DNA of 64,000 nucleotides from Desulfobacterales bacterium (lineage in GTDB: Bacteria > Desulfobacterota > Desulfobacteria > Desulfobacterales > JAFDDL01). Below, piece after piece: positions 53,211 to 61,763 of the stretch (positions are counted from its first letter, which is position 1; every line of letters begins with the position of its first letter). Below the pieces are notes generated by a model. The model had not been told where the DNA came from and searched no databases. It saw nothing but the letters and a program-made list of their open reading frames with translations. The stretch spans positions 157,838 to 221,837 of the forward strand of contig JAVEYW010000001.1 of assembly GCA_034003325.1 (NCBI GenBank). The letters run 5' to 3'. The translations under genes and the position numbers were made by a program.

Positions 53211-54209
53211 CTATTTTCCGGATTTAAGAAATTTTTTGGTTAAGCGATCCCATCCCAGTTCAGGCAGCGCGCCAAAGATATCATTCGTAAGAAGCCCGCC
53301 GTCAGCCGCCAAGGGGCCGGCAACCTCTTCGATCATTTTTTCCAGGCAATCCACTTCCGTGCCGAGCCACTTCATGCTCTCGCTGCTGTCCATGAGAGTG
53401 TCTATCGCCTTTTTGACATTCGGGGTGTGCAGCATAAACAACCAACCGTTCTCATAGGGCGACTCGCCGGCCAAGCCAGGAGTTTCCCTGACCTTTCCGT
53501 TCACGGCCGTCACAACCCCGCCCAGCGGAGAAATCACTTCAGCGGCATGGCCCTTTCGTTTCAGGCCGAATCCCGGACGACTTTGCTCCAGGCTGTATCC
53601 GAGCAAGGGCAATTCCATGGCATCGGCCTTACCTAATAATTTAGAGGCAAAATCATCCAACCCGACACGGATCGCACCGCCGCTTTCAATGCGCGCCCAG
53701 GTATGGCCCATATGAAAATAGTGACCATACGGAACGGCAAACCCCCGCACATGTCCCACTTCGCAGGCATGAGTACCAATCCCCGGCGATAATACATCCT
53801 CAAAAAACTGGTCAAAGTCGCAATGCCCGCACTGATAGTCATAGGCGCACACGCGGCTGGCAATTCGTTGCGTCAGACTGTGCCGGCAAAGTCTTTGAAG
53901 ATCCGGCTTCTTTCTCATGGCGGTTTGCCAGCTGATCTGTTTTCCCCTTGCAACCTGGCTTAACATGCCCTGATCATATTTACAGGTGGGGCAATCATAA
54001 AAATTATTACAGCTCTTGAAATCAACAATACCGGCTTGCATCCAGACACACGGGTTCTTGGCCGCCGCGTCTTTATCCGGTTTTACCGTCCATACCTGCC
54101 CGCCTAAAACGGAATGAATACCACCTCGAGCCTCCGAAGCGCCCCCCCGAAGATAGGTTGACCCAAAACCGATGTGACTCCGTTTGCTCTCATTCATTTT
54201 CTCAGCCAT
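53211..54209 (-). CDS. GcvH-like protein with cysteine-rich N-terminus, copy 1
   Basis: A 332 aa paralogue of the next gene. Seen: cysteine motifs SCNNFYDCPTCKYDQGML and YQCGHCDFDQFFED, then the H-like barrel (HYFHMGHTWARIESGGAIRV, GLDDFASKLLG, SPLGGVVTAVN). The lipoyl lysine position is Gly. ATG 54209 lies behind AAAGGAG, and a sigma-54 element lies at 54256-54271, so the longer frame to 54278 would start upstream of the promoter and is rejected. It is likely co-transcribed with copy 2. Such proteins are found in sulfate reducers; their role is not established. Confidence 0.78.
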   Translation of the reverse strand: MAEKMNESKRSHIGFGSTYLRGGASEARGGIHSVLGGQVWTVKPDKDAAAKNPCVWMQAGIVDFKSCNNFYDCPTCKYDQGMLSQVARGKQISWQTAMRKKPDLQRLCRHSLTQRIASRVCAYDYQCGHCDFDQFFEDVLSPGIGTHACEVGHVRGFAVPYGHYFHMGHTWARIESGGAIRVGLDDFASKLLGKADAMELPLLGYSLEQSRPGFGLKRKGHAAEVISPLGGVVTAVNGKVRETPGLAGESPYENGWLFMLHTPNVKKAIDTLMDSSESMKWLGTEVDCLEKMIEEVAGPLAADGGLLTNDIFGALPELGWDRLTKKFLKSGK

Positions 54210-54255
54210 CTCTTTTCTCCTTTGTTGGTATTGTTGTAATGTTAGCTCTATAATC

Positions 54256-54271
54256 AGCAAGACAAATGCCA
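54256..54271 (-). promoter_or_regulatory. Sigma-54 promoter of the GcvH-like gene pair
   Basis: Minus-strand TGGCATTTGTCTTGCT matches TGGCAC-N5-TTGCW with one mismatch and exact spacing. The expected start site near 54245 is about 35 bases before ATG 54209. Confidence 0.75.
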
Positions 54272-54562
54272 AACTCATAAGTTATACCCAAACAATTTTA
54301 AACCTATTGTAATTATAAGCATAAACATTATTGCGAACCCTTTTAGCATCCTTTGGTCGCGGATCCGATCACTGTAGTATAATTCAGCAACAGGTTGGTT
54401 TTTCCAGCTGGCGGAATGGGAAATTCTTTAATTAGTGTATTGTTATCATATGATTACAACAAACGATGGGGGGTGATGTGTTTCCCCACAGGTGCGTCTT
54501 AATTCTCTACAGCCTGCCGGTGGTGATGCCAAACGCGGGATTTGAAATAAGAGGGAATGCCG

Positions 54563-55738
54563 TTAGGAGGGATCCATGATCGACTTTCGGGTCACATGGT
54601 CAATATATTCAAGGTCCTTTACTTGTGTATTTTTGGTGCCGATGATGAGAATTTCAATCTCCTGGCTTTTTGTTCTTCTGAAATACAGCCGCCCGTTATA
54701 GGAAAACAGGACTTCAAGTACGGTTTCACGCCCTTTCCTGATAAACACTTTTCGTTTGATGACCACTTGTTCGGGCTCATCGTTTAACCGGTGAATCACC
54801 TCCTCCGCCTTGATCCGCATATCCTCCGAAAGGCCAACAAATCCATCAATCGCGCGATCATGGATTATGAGGTTTTTATAAATCACCCTAAATCGCTTGG
54901 CAATCGAGTCCGCCTCTTTCGTCTTTTGACGCTCTTCTTTCTTAAGCTCCGCTTCATAGTCGCTTATTTTTTCCCTGAGGGCTTCAATTTCCTTCAGCTG
55001 CTGCGCTTGATGCGCCGTAATGTCCTTAAGTTTTGAATCAAGGGCGACAATTTCATCAAACAGTTGCGCTTCCTGGTGAGAGGCTTTCTCCTTTTCCGAA
55101 CTCAGCACGGCTTTCATTCGTTCCAGCTCGGCCGAGATACTCACGCGTTCGTTCACCAGCGAATCAAGCTCACTGCCAAGCATCTCCTCCTTGGCTTTAA
55201 GCATCTCGATCGTCTGATTTTTTTGATTTTCCTCATCTCCCGCCCTTTTGATGCCGGTACGGTAAAACCGATATAGCACCGCGACGGCAATTAAAATAAA
55301 GAACGTGAAAATAATCCAGGAAATGAGGCCGTCAATCCCCAAACGCACATTAACCGCAACCACCATACCCTCATTGATAAGGGCATAGTTCTCTCTTGCG
55401 ATGGTCAAATTGTCCTTGGGAAGAATGGAGGTCTCCACCCCCATAAAAACAGGCGGATATAGGATGGTGCCCGCCTTGGATGAAACGAGCACCTCAGTTT
55501 CAGCGGCCCAGAAAGGCAATGCCTTCTGTTCAAGATATCGGCTGATGTTTGTATTGACAACATCCCTGAGTTGACGGGAACCATCCAGCAGCAGCGTCAT
55601 ATCACCGATGTAGATATTCTCAATATCTTTGGCATACCGATAGGTGAGATAGCTTTCCAGCGCCTGAATGGAAATACCCGTCAGCACAGCCGGCAACAAA
55701 ATACAGAGCACCAGCAGTTTAAAAGGTAAGTATTTCAT
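54563..55738 (-). CDS. Membrane-anchored coiled-coil protein of unknown function
   Basis: A 391 aa protein. Seen: an N-terminal membrane helix (about residues 4-25), a periplasmic sensor-like region of about 110 residues, a second membrane helix (about 140-160), then a cytoplasmic coiled coil rich in Glu/Lys (about 170-290) and a C-terminal globular segment (VIKRKVFIRKGRETVLEVLF, RLYFRRTKSQEIEIL). The layout resembles a receptor without a known output domain. I chose ATG 55738 (MKYLPFK); the frame is open to 55789 but would run into the upstream gene. It starts 1 base past the TPR lipoprotein stop, so the two are likely co-expressed. Confidence 0.7.
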   Translation of the reverse strand: MKYLPFKLLVLCILLPAVLTGISIQALESYLTYRYAKDIENIYIGDMTLLLDGSRQLRDVVNTNISRYLEQKALPFWAAETEVLVSSKAGTILYPPVFMGVETSILPKDNLTIARENYALINEGMVVAVNVRLGIDGLISWIIFTFFILIAVAVLYRFYRTGIKRAGDEENQKNQTIEMLKAKEEMLGSELDSLVNERVSISAELERMKAVLSSEKEKASHQEAQLFDEIVALDSKLKDITAHQAQQLKEIEALREKISDYEAELKKEERQKTKEADSIAKRFRVIYKNLIIHDRAIDGFVGLSEDMRIKAEEVIHRLNDEPEQVVIKRKVFIRKGRETVLEVLFSYNGRLYFRRTKSQEIEILIIGTKNTQVKDLEYIDHVTRKSIMDPS

Positions 55739-55739
55739 A

Positions 55740-58019
55740 TCATAGGTCTGCCAACTTCTTTCGTGCATCCGCCGCACCCGCAAAGTCATTATCTAATTTC
55801 AACGCGTTTTCCAGCTCGGTTTTGGCCCGAGAGATATCCCCCTTTCGAAGATATGAAAGTCCGAGGTGATATTTTACGGAGGCACTCTCCGGCATACGCT
55901 CCAGACTGTCACTGAATTCTTGAATCGCGCTATCGTACAATCCCTTCTGGTAATAAATCCATCCGAGCGTGTCCATGATTCGCGGATCACCAGGGGCCTT
56001 CTCCTTTGCGGCCTGCGCCAATTTCAAGGCTTCATCCAAGCTCTCTTGTTTTTCCGCCAGCAGGTATGACAGATTATTCATAGCAGGAACCGAATTCGGA
56101 TTAATCTCAAGCTCGGCCCTGTAATGTTTTTCCGATAAATCGAATTCTTTTCTCGCGTCATAAATCGTTCCCATCATCAGATTCAAACCGGCTTGCCGGG
56201 GATTTTTCTGCAAGCCAGCTTCATATTGCGCAATCGCTTTGTCGGCTTTTTTTTCGGAAAGATACAGCCGCGCCAAGGAAAAATACGGTCCCATATAATT
56301 CGGACCTTTTTCCAATGCCTTCAAATAAGCATTCTCCGCGGCGTCCGCATTGCGACTTCGCAGAAACAGCTCCCCTTTCATACTGTAGATCACCGCTTGA
56401 ATCGTCGGCTCATCGCCCACCTTCTCCATCTGCGCATCACATCTGGATAATGCTTTTTCAATCTCATGCTTTTCAACGTGTAACGCCACGATATTGGCCA
56501 GTACATCCATCAGCTTCGGGTTAAGAGACAAGGCTTTTTCAAACTGACGCATCGCCTCCTTCGATTTTCCGTCAAGCCGATAAACGGCCCCAAGTCTGGC
56601 ATATCCAATCGGATTCCCTGGATCTTTTGCAACTATCTCTTCAAAAAGGGATTTCGCTTCCGCCAACTCCTTTTTCGCCAAATGAATGTTCCCAAGCAAT
56701 AATTTGGCCTGGAATTGATTGGGCCATGTATTTAATACCTCCCGGCATTGCTGTTGCGCCAAATCAAAATCACGCTCCCGGTAATGAATATCACCCAACA
56801 ATAGTTTTGCCTTAAAATGGTTCGGTGCTAATTCAATGGCTTTTGAAAGCGCGATCTTGGCTTCCGAAAGGTCCTTGGCACCAAAATGGGCCAACCCCTT
56901 GAGGTAACGAATAGCTGCGGCTTTGGGTTCTTCAGTTGCCAATCGACTCAGAAGCGAAATGGCCTCTTTAAAATCACTTTTCACAATCAGCAATTCACTT
57001 TTCAGCATAAGCGCCGGAAAATAATTTTGATTGTTGATCAAAATCTCTTCAAGCGTGCGCCCCGCCTTCTCGATCTCCCGGTGTCTCAGGTAATGCTCGG
57101 CAAGGGCATTTTTAACACGCATGTCATCCGGTTTTTTCGAAAGCGCCCGATGATACATGTCCAGCGCTTTATCCGCCTGATTGGTCTGGTCATAAAATTT
57201 CGCGATAATGATAAACGGGCTTATCGAATCTCCGCCGAGCGCCACGGCTTTGAGCAAAGCGGCTTCCGCAGCATCCCATTTTTTACGCCGGGTCAGCAAT
57301 TCCGCCTGTATAACATAAAGGTCTATATTTCCTGGATGATCTGCGATCGCAGTCGCAATAACCGTCTCGCACTGATCAAACGCCTTTTGCATTCGATATA
57401 AGTTGAACAGGGATAAGCGCAACTCGACAGCATCCGGAATGATAGCAATGGCTTTCGTTAGCAACGCCTCGGCACCGGACGTATTTTCCTGCCGTACCAT
57501 AACCCGGGCCAACCCGAGATAAGCTGTCGCCTGCTTTTCATTGATTTGAAGAACCTGCCGGTAAATGGTTGCCGCTTCGCCCAGAGCGCCCGCCTGCTCT
57601 TTTATTCCGGCCTGAAGCAAAAGCGCCTCGATGTTATTCGGCGCCGTTTTGAGAATATGCGCTATCTTTTTCGATGCGTCATCGGGCTTTTTCCCCAAAA
57701 TAAGAAAAGTCGCCAATTTAAGCTGCGCATCCATGTCGTCGGGCGCAAGCCTTTCAACCTCGGAAAAGGCATTATATGCCTCCTGCGCTTTTCCGAGCTT
57801 GAGATAGGTCTCGCCGAGCAGTCTATGCGCATCGGTCAGTTTCGGATCTATCTGGAGCGCATTTTTAAATTCCAGCTCGGCATTCTTATATTCACCTTTT
57901 TCAAGGTATTGCGATCCGTTCTGCAAATGCGCAGCCTTTTTCTCATCCTTGGACGCACATGCAGAAAACACCCATAACGATATCGCCATTAGGCATAGCA
58001 GCTTCGTTCTTAGACGCAT
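55740..58019 (-). CDS. TPR-repeat lipoprotein (PrsT-like)
   Basis: A 759 aa lipoprotein. Seen: a signal peptide ending in a lipobox (LWVFSAC, Cys21) and about 20 tetratricopeptide repeats filling the rest (for example AEYHLGLSYLRKGDISRAK-type units, as in VKYHLGLSYLRKGDISRAK). Size and layout match the TPR lipoprotein PrsT of exosortase/PEP-CTERM exopolysaccharide systems. It stands near a PrsR-like regulator (58940-60343), and a PEP-CTERM gene is also in the window, which supports the match. No exosortase (epsH/xrtA) or polysaccharide synthesis genes are visible here. It would help assembly or export of an extracellular polymer. Confidence 0.8.
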   Translation of the reverse strand: MRLRTKLLCLMAISLWVFSACASKDEKKAAHLQNGSQYLEKGEYKNAELEFKNALQIDPKLTDAHRLLGETYLKLGKAQEAYNAFSEVERLAPDDMDAQLKLATFLILGKKPDDASKKIAHILKTAPNNIEALLLQAGIKEQAGALGEAATIYRQVLQINEKQATAYLGLARVMVRQENTSGAEALLTKAIAIIPDAVELRLSLFNLYRMQKAFDQCETVIATAIADHPGNIDLYVIQAELLTRRKKWDAAEAALLKAVALGGDSISPFIIIAKFYDQTNQADKALDMYHRALSKKPDDMRVKNALAEHYLRHREIEKAGRTLEEILINNQNYFPALMLKSELLIVKSDFKEAISLLSRLATEEPKAAAIRYLKGLAHFGAKDLSEAKIALSKAIELAPNHFKAKLLLGDIHYRERDFDLAQQQCREVLNTWPNQFQAKLLLGNIHLAKKELAEAKSLFEEIVAKDPGNPIGYARLGAVYRLDGKSKEAMRQFEKALSLNPKLMDVLANIVALHVEKHEIEKALSRCDAQMEKVGDEPTIQAVIYSMKGELFLRSRNADAAENAYLKALEKGPNYMGPYFSLARLYLSEKKADKAIAQYEAGLQKNPRQAGLNLMMGTIYDARKEFDLSEKHYRAELEINPNSVPAMNNLSYLLAEKQESLDEALKLAQAAKEKAPGDPRIMDTLGWIYYQKGLYDSAIQEFSDSLERMPESASVKYHLGLSYLRKGDISRAKTELENALKLDNDFAGAADARKKLADL

Positions 58020-58409
58020 TTAAACCCTCCTAATTTCACAAACAGGAGCACCGGCAACTAATTTTGCACAGCCCCACACACGTGAAAAACAAATAAGACA
58101 AGACAAATTTGAGGAAATACTGGTTTCCCAAAATTAAACGGCCTTAGTTCAGCACAATGCATGACACGTTGTCAATTGCCGATTGAAGCCCCCCTGAAAA
58201 CGAATCAAAATTGAAGTTTATTAGGCTCTCCCGAGAAGGGCTGCCGTCCCATCTAAATGAAAATTACTTACCATTTCGTAATTCAAATCACTTCAGCCCC
58301 CCTTTTCGAAAAAAATTCGCTCAATTCAGCCAAAATCCCCTGGCTCGCCTTTTTTGTTACAGCCGGAATATGTCAGGATAACCGACGGGGGCCAGGAAAA
58401 AGTTGCAGT

Positions 58410-58425
58410 TGGCATTAAAATTGCT
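58410..58425 (+). promoter_or_regulatory. Sigma-54 promoter of the small hypothetical gene
   Basis: TGGCATTAAAATTGCT matches TGGCAC-N5-TTGCW with one mismatch and exact spacing. The start site would be near 58437, 47 bases before ATG 58484. In the 464-base gap 58020-58483 I see no other feature. Confidence 0.72.
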
Positions 58426-58483
58426 GTGTAATAAAAAAGCACTGTTCAGGCCTGATGAGGTATCATGAGTATTCGGAGGTTTT

Positions 58484-58891
58484 ATGGAAATCATACCACT
58501 TTCAATCCCCTATTTGGTATTGTCTACCCAGCAACACATAGACGGCCGACGGCAAATCCATACGCGAACACCTTTCGGCAGTGTCGACATATCCGTCAAG
58601 CGGCTTGAAGGGGTGAATAATCCGCCCCTATTCGATGTAACAGTTGAGGGTGATTTGGAAACATGGGTTTTAGATCAACAAATGCCGGCTGCATTTAAAA
58701 ATGCGCTTTTTAAAATGGTTGGGAAAATGGCCGTAACACACAGCGGTTGGTCTATTCACAAGCAATGTCGGCTTGCCGTCAATTTTAAAGGGGCAGCAAA
58801 GACCGTTACAATGACCGGTGACTTAGAGCCCTCTGATTTTATATGGCAGACAGAGGCATTCGCATCGGATTTTCACCACCATTGCGCTTAG
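58484..58891 (+). CDS. Hypothetical protein, sigma-54-controlled
   Basis: A 135 aa protein I do not recognise. It lacks a signal peptide, membrane helix or cysteine cluster. It seems beta-rich with alternating hydrophobic residues (FGSVDISVKRLEG, FDVTVEGDLETWVL, RLAVNFKGAAKTVTMTGDL) and ends HHHCA. ATG 58484 lies behind GGAGG, and a good sigma-54 element lies upstream, which argues for a real gene. It converges on the PrsR-like regulator, whose AAA domain could activate it. Confidence 0.65.
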   Translation: MEIIPLSIPYLVLSTQQHIDGRRQIHTRTPFGSVDISVKRLEGVNNPPLFDVTVEGDLETWVLDQQMPAAFKNALFKMVGKMAVTHSGWSIHKQCRLAVNFKGAAKTVTMTGDLEPSDFIWQTEAFASDFHHHCA

Positions 58892-58939
58892 CAGCGCAAC
58901 CGCCAGTGCCGCTTAGGCATAGGAAATAATAAAACAATA

Positions 58940-60343
58940 TCATTCCCTGTGCTTGCGCCACCGAGGGTGGCGAATAGCATATTTGTTAATCTTATAATTT
59001 AAAGCGCGGGGGCTGATACCAAGATATTTAGCCGCCTCTTTTTGAATCCACAGGCATTCTTCCAATACTTTGACAATGGCCTCCTTTTCCTGCATAGCCA
59101 GGGAGGGGCTCGCCGAAGAAACGTTCACCGGCTCCGAAGCAGAAGCCTGCCTGACGCGTTCCAGCGGTTCAGCTGCGGGTAAACTCTCTTGGGTGATGAA
59201 AAAACTATCGGCAAGGATGGCCGCGCGCTCTATCGCATTGGCCAGCTGTCGAATATTTCCGGGCCATGCGCGTTCTTTCATTGATGCAAGGACATCCGGC
59301 AAAAACCCGTCAATCCGTTTTCCAAGCGATCGACTAAATTTTGAAAGCAGTGCCGCCGCCAGAGGCTCTACACACAACGGCCGTTCTCGAAGCGGTGGTA
59401 ACCGAACGGAAAGCACATTGATACGGTAATAAAGATCTTCTCTGAACCTACCCGACCCTATCATGGATTCCAAATCACGGTTCGTTGCCGCGATCACACG
59501 CACATCAGACCGTATCGTTCGGTTTCCCCCAACCCGCTCAAATGCTTTTTCCTCCAGTACGCGCAACAACTTGGCCTGGAGCGACATACTCATTTCACCG
59601 ATTTCATCCAAAAAAAGTGTCCCGCCATGTGCCTGTTCGAACCGCCCGACGCGCTGCTTATCCGCGCCGGTAAACGCACCCTTTTCGTGACCGAACAATT
59701 CGCTTTCCAGAAGCGTCTCCGGAATATTGGCACAATTTACCTTTATAAATGGTCGATCTTTTCGATGACTGTTGAAATGAATCGTGCCGGATAAAAAGCT
59801 CTTTCCAGTTCCCGTCTCTCCAGTCATCAGAAGGGTGGTATCGGTCTGCGCAAACTTTCGAAGGGTATCAAGAATAGCCTTCATGTTGGGGGATTCGGCC
59901 ACCACATGGTCAAAGTTGTATATGACATCCTGTTCATGCCGCAGGTAGTTTATTTCATTTTTAAAATTGCGATCAAGCAACGCCTGTTTCACCACATGGC
60001 GAATCCGTGCGGAGCTAAACGGCTTCACGACAAAATCAAACGCCCCCTGCTTGATCGCCTTAACCACCAATTCCGCAGTCTCCGATTGGCTGGTAATAAT
60101 AACGGGAATATCCGGCACGGTCAATTTCATCCAGCGCAGCAACTGAAACACACCACTTGAGGCAGAGAGAAGGTCAAGAAGTATAACCTGGAATTGCTCC
60201 GATTGGATTGCCACCTTCGCATCTTTATCATCTCGAAAAATCAGATCATAGTCCCCGGCAAGGGCTTCGGACAGCACCTGTTGCCAGTCAGCATCTTTTT
60301 CAAAAATGAGAACGGGACTTATGAGTGGGATCAATCTCTTCAT
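58940..60343 (-). CDS. Sigma-54-dependent response regulator (PrsR-like)
   Basis: A 467 aa NtrC-family activator. Seen: a receiver domain (acceptor aspartate in VILLDLLSASSG), AAA domain with Walker A GETGTGKSFL, the sigma-54 contact motif GAFTGAD, Walker B GGTLFLDEIGEM, and a C-terminal Fis-type HTH (EAAKYLGISPRALNYKINKY). Similarity in domain order and the neighbourhood (TPR lipoprotein, PEP-CTERM gene with a sigma-54 promoter) point to PrsR, the regulator of PEP-CTERM genes. The partner kinase PrsK is not visible. A weaker sigma-54-like site lies at 60403-60418, upstream. Confidence 0.88.
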   Translation of the reverse strand: MKRLIPLISPVLIFEKDADWQQVLSEALAGDYDLIFRDDKDAKVAIQSEQFQVILLDLLSASSGVFQLLRWMKLTVPDIPVIITSQSETAELVVKAIKQGAFDFVVKPFSSARIRHVVKQALLDRNFKNEINYLRHEQDVIYNFDHVVAESPNMKAILDTLRKFAQTDTTLLMTGETGTGKSFLSGTIHFNSHRKDRPFIKVNCANIPETLLESELFGHEKGAFTGADKQRVGRFEQAHGGTLFLDEIGEMSMSLQAKLLRVLEEKAFERVGGNRTIRSDVRVIAATNRDLESMIGSGRFREDLYYRINVLSVRLPPLRERPLCVEPLAAALLSKFSRSLGKRIDGFLPDVLASMKERAWPGNIRQLANAIERAAILADSFFITQESLPAAEPLERVRQASASEPVNVSSASPSLAMQEKEAIVKVLEECLWIQKEAAKYLGISPRALNYKINKYAIRHPRWRKHRE

Positions 60344-60402
60344 TTCATAGCCTAATCCGGCAAAGCCGGATGCTGGAATGCTGGGAAGCCGGTAAACTGG
60401 GA

Positions 60403-60418
60403 TGCATAATAAAAGCCA
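60403..60418 (-). promoter_or_regulatory. Possible sigma-54 promoter of the PrsR-like gene
   Basis: Minus-strand TGGCTTTTATTATGCA has the invariant GG and GC at the right distance but three mismatches to the consensus. It lies 60 bases before ATG 60343 and could allow self-activation. Confidence 0.35.
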
Positions 60419-60467
60419 TTAAAACAGTTCCCGCCAAAACCAACGGCAGGAAAACGCGAGTCGACCG

Positions 60468-61340
60468 CTATGCCATGGCCGCGATTATCTCGGGCAGGCG
60501 ATGTTCCCATCCAATCGTCGAAAGCATCACTCCTGAAAACCCAGCCGACTTAAGGGTCAAAACCGTTTCCGCTGCGATATGGATACATTCCCGGGCCTTA
60601 TCCGGTGCTTTCGTTATCCGCTGAATCACACTATCCGGGATATGCACATGGGGCAAATGACGTTGTACATACCGGGCCATCCCCATGGATTTTAGCAGCA
60701 ATACCGTCGGAATAACGCGAACATTCAAGCCAGAAACCTGTGACATGAAGGGTTGAACAGCTTCAACTTCAAAAACAGGGGGAATGATGAAAAAGTTGGC
60801 ACCAGCATCAATTTTAAGCTTCATATCCGCAAGTTCCCGTTCGAGAGGCTGGCCTTTAAGTCCGGCGTTAACCATTGCCCCCACCGTAAAAATCGGCGCG
60901 CCGTCCAACTCGATTCCGGCCATATCTTTGCCGGATTGGAGTTTAGCGACGACATGGAGCAATTCCAATAATTCGATATCATAAACGGCGCGGGCTTGGT
61001 GATGATCACCATAACTCGGCGCCTCACCCTGCACCGCCATGAGATGGGTAATGCCCGCGGCAGAAGCTGCCAAAAGATCCGCCTGCAGCGCTAACCGGTT
61101 TCGGTCCCGGCAACAAACCTGCATAATGGTTTCAACCCCCTTGTGCTGCAATATCATAGCCGCACCCAAGGCGCTCATCCGCATGACGGCATTGCTCATT
61201 TCGGGAACCACAAATGCATCCACAGCCCCTTTTACCCGAAGGACGCTTTCAACCATCCGTGCGGCATTAGTCCCTTTGGGAGGTTCCATTTCGGCAAGAA
61301 TGACAAATTCTTTTGCATTCAACTTATTCCCTAATCCCAT
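60468..61340 (-). CDS. MetF-like methylenetetrahydrofolate reductase homologue, second copy
   Basis: A 290 aa protein of the MetF family. Seen: catalytic glutamate in VILAEMEPPKGTN, FVVPEMSNAVMRMS, QVCCRDRNRLALQ and LMAVQGEAPSYGDHHQA. It differs from the metF at 41763 by having no MetV partner and no Hdr genes beside it. Some such stand-alone copies serve other C1 or corrinoid-linked reactions; the role here cannot be fixed. ATG 61340 lies behind GAGGAACG. It follows the upstream mobile element region and is about 120 bases before the PrsR-like gene. Confidence 0.82.
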   Translation of the reverse strand: MGLGNKLNAKEFVILAEMEPPKGTNAARMVESVLRVKGAVDAFVVPEMSNAVMRMSALGAAMILQHKGVETIMQVCCRDRNRLALQADLLAASAAGITHLMAVQGEAPSYGDHHQARAVYDIELLELLHVVAKLQSGKDMAGIELDGAPIFTVGAMVNAGLKGQPLERELADMKLKIDAGANFFIIPPVFEVEAVQPFMSQVSGLNVRVIPTVLLLKSMGMARYVQRHLPHVHIPDSVIQRITKAPDKARECIHIAAETVLTLKSAGFSGVMLSTIGWEHRLPEIIAAMA

Positions 61341-61470
61341 CGGCGTTCCTCCTCAAATCGGTGTCAAGGCCAGTGTCGTTACGTAAGCGCGCTTAACATT
61401 ATTTTATGAATCCCATTTATTTACTTAACACCTTTATTATTGAGACACTAAATTAGTCAAGAAAAAAAGC

Positions 61471-61650
61471 CCGTTGACCAAGGCAATCGCATGTGGAAAT
61501 AAACCGCCGGGAGTGAAAGCCTTGAGGGGATCGGATGGAAGCTGCGGCACTGTTTGAACGCGTTCCGCGTGAGTTTGCCGCAGCTGGAATCCGATTTTTC
61601 TCAAGGCTGAAGCGGGCTATGGGGCACATGCGATTGCCCTGGCCCGTTGA
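61471..61650. mobile_element. MITE-like element, copy 2, with 8 bp target duplications
   Basis: The element spans 61479-61642 (164 bp), inverted relative to the copy at 21039-21204 and nearly identical to it. Terminal inverted repeats: CCAAGGCAATCGCATGT at the left and the complement of CCAGGGCAATCGCATGT at the right. CCCGTTGA is present at 61471-61478 and 61643-61650, an exact 8 bp duplication. No coding frame. It takes up much of the 423-base gap 61341-61763. Confidence 0.9.
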
Positions 61651-61763
61651 CTATATCGATTGACATTAGCGCAAGTTTTCAGATACTGCTCAACCATAAT
61701 CGAATACGATTTTCCGGTTTTTGGAATTTCTATTCATGACGTTTTTTGTGAAAACCCCCAGCC

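Noticed and set aside
61341..61763. Small gene within the mobile element
   Set aside because: Frames inside the 164 bp element are short, have no ribosome site and are not kept between the two copies.
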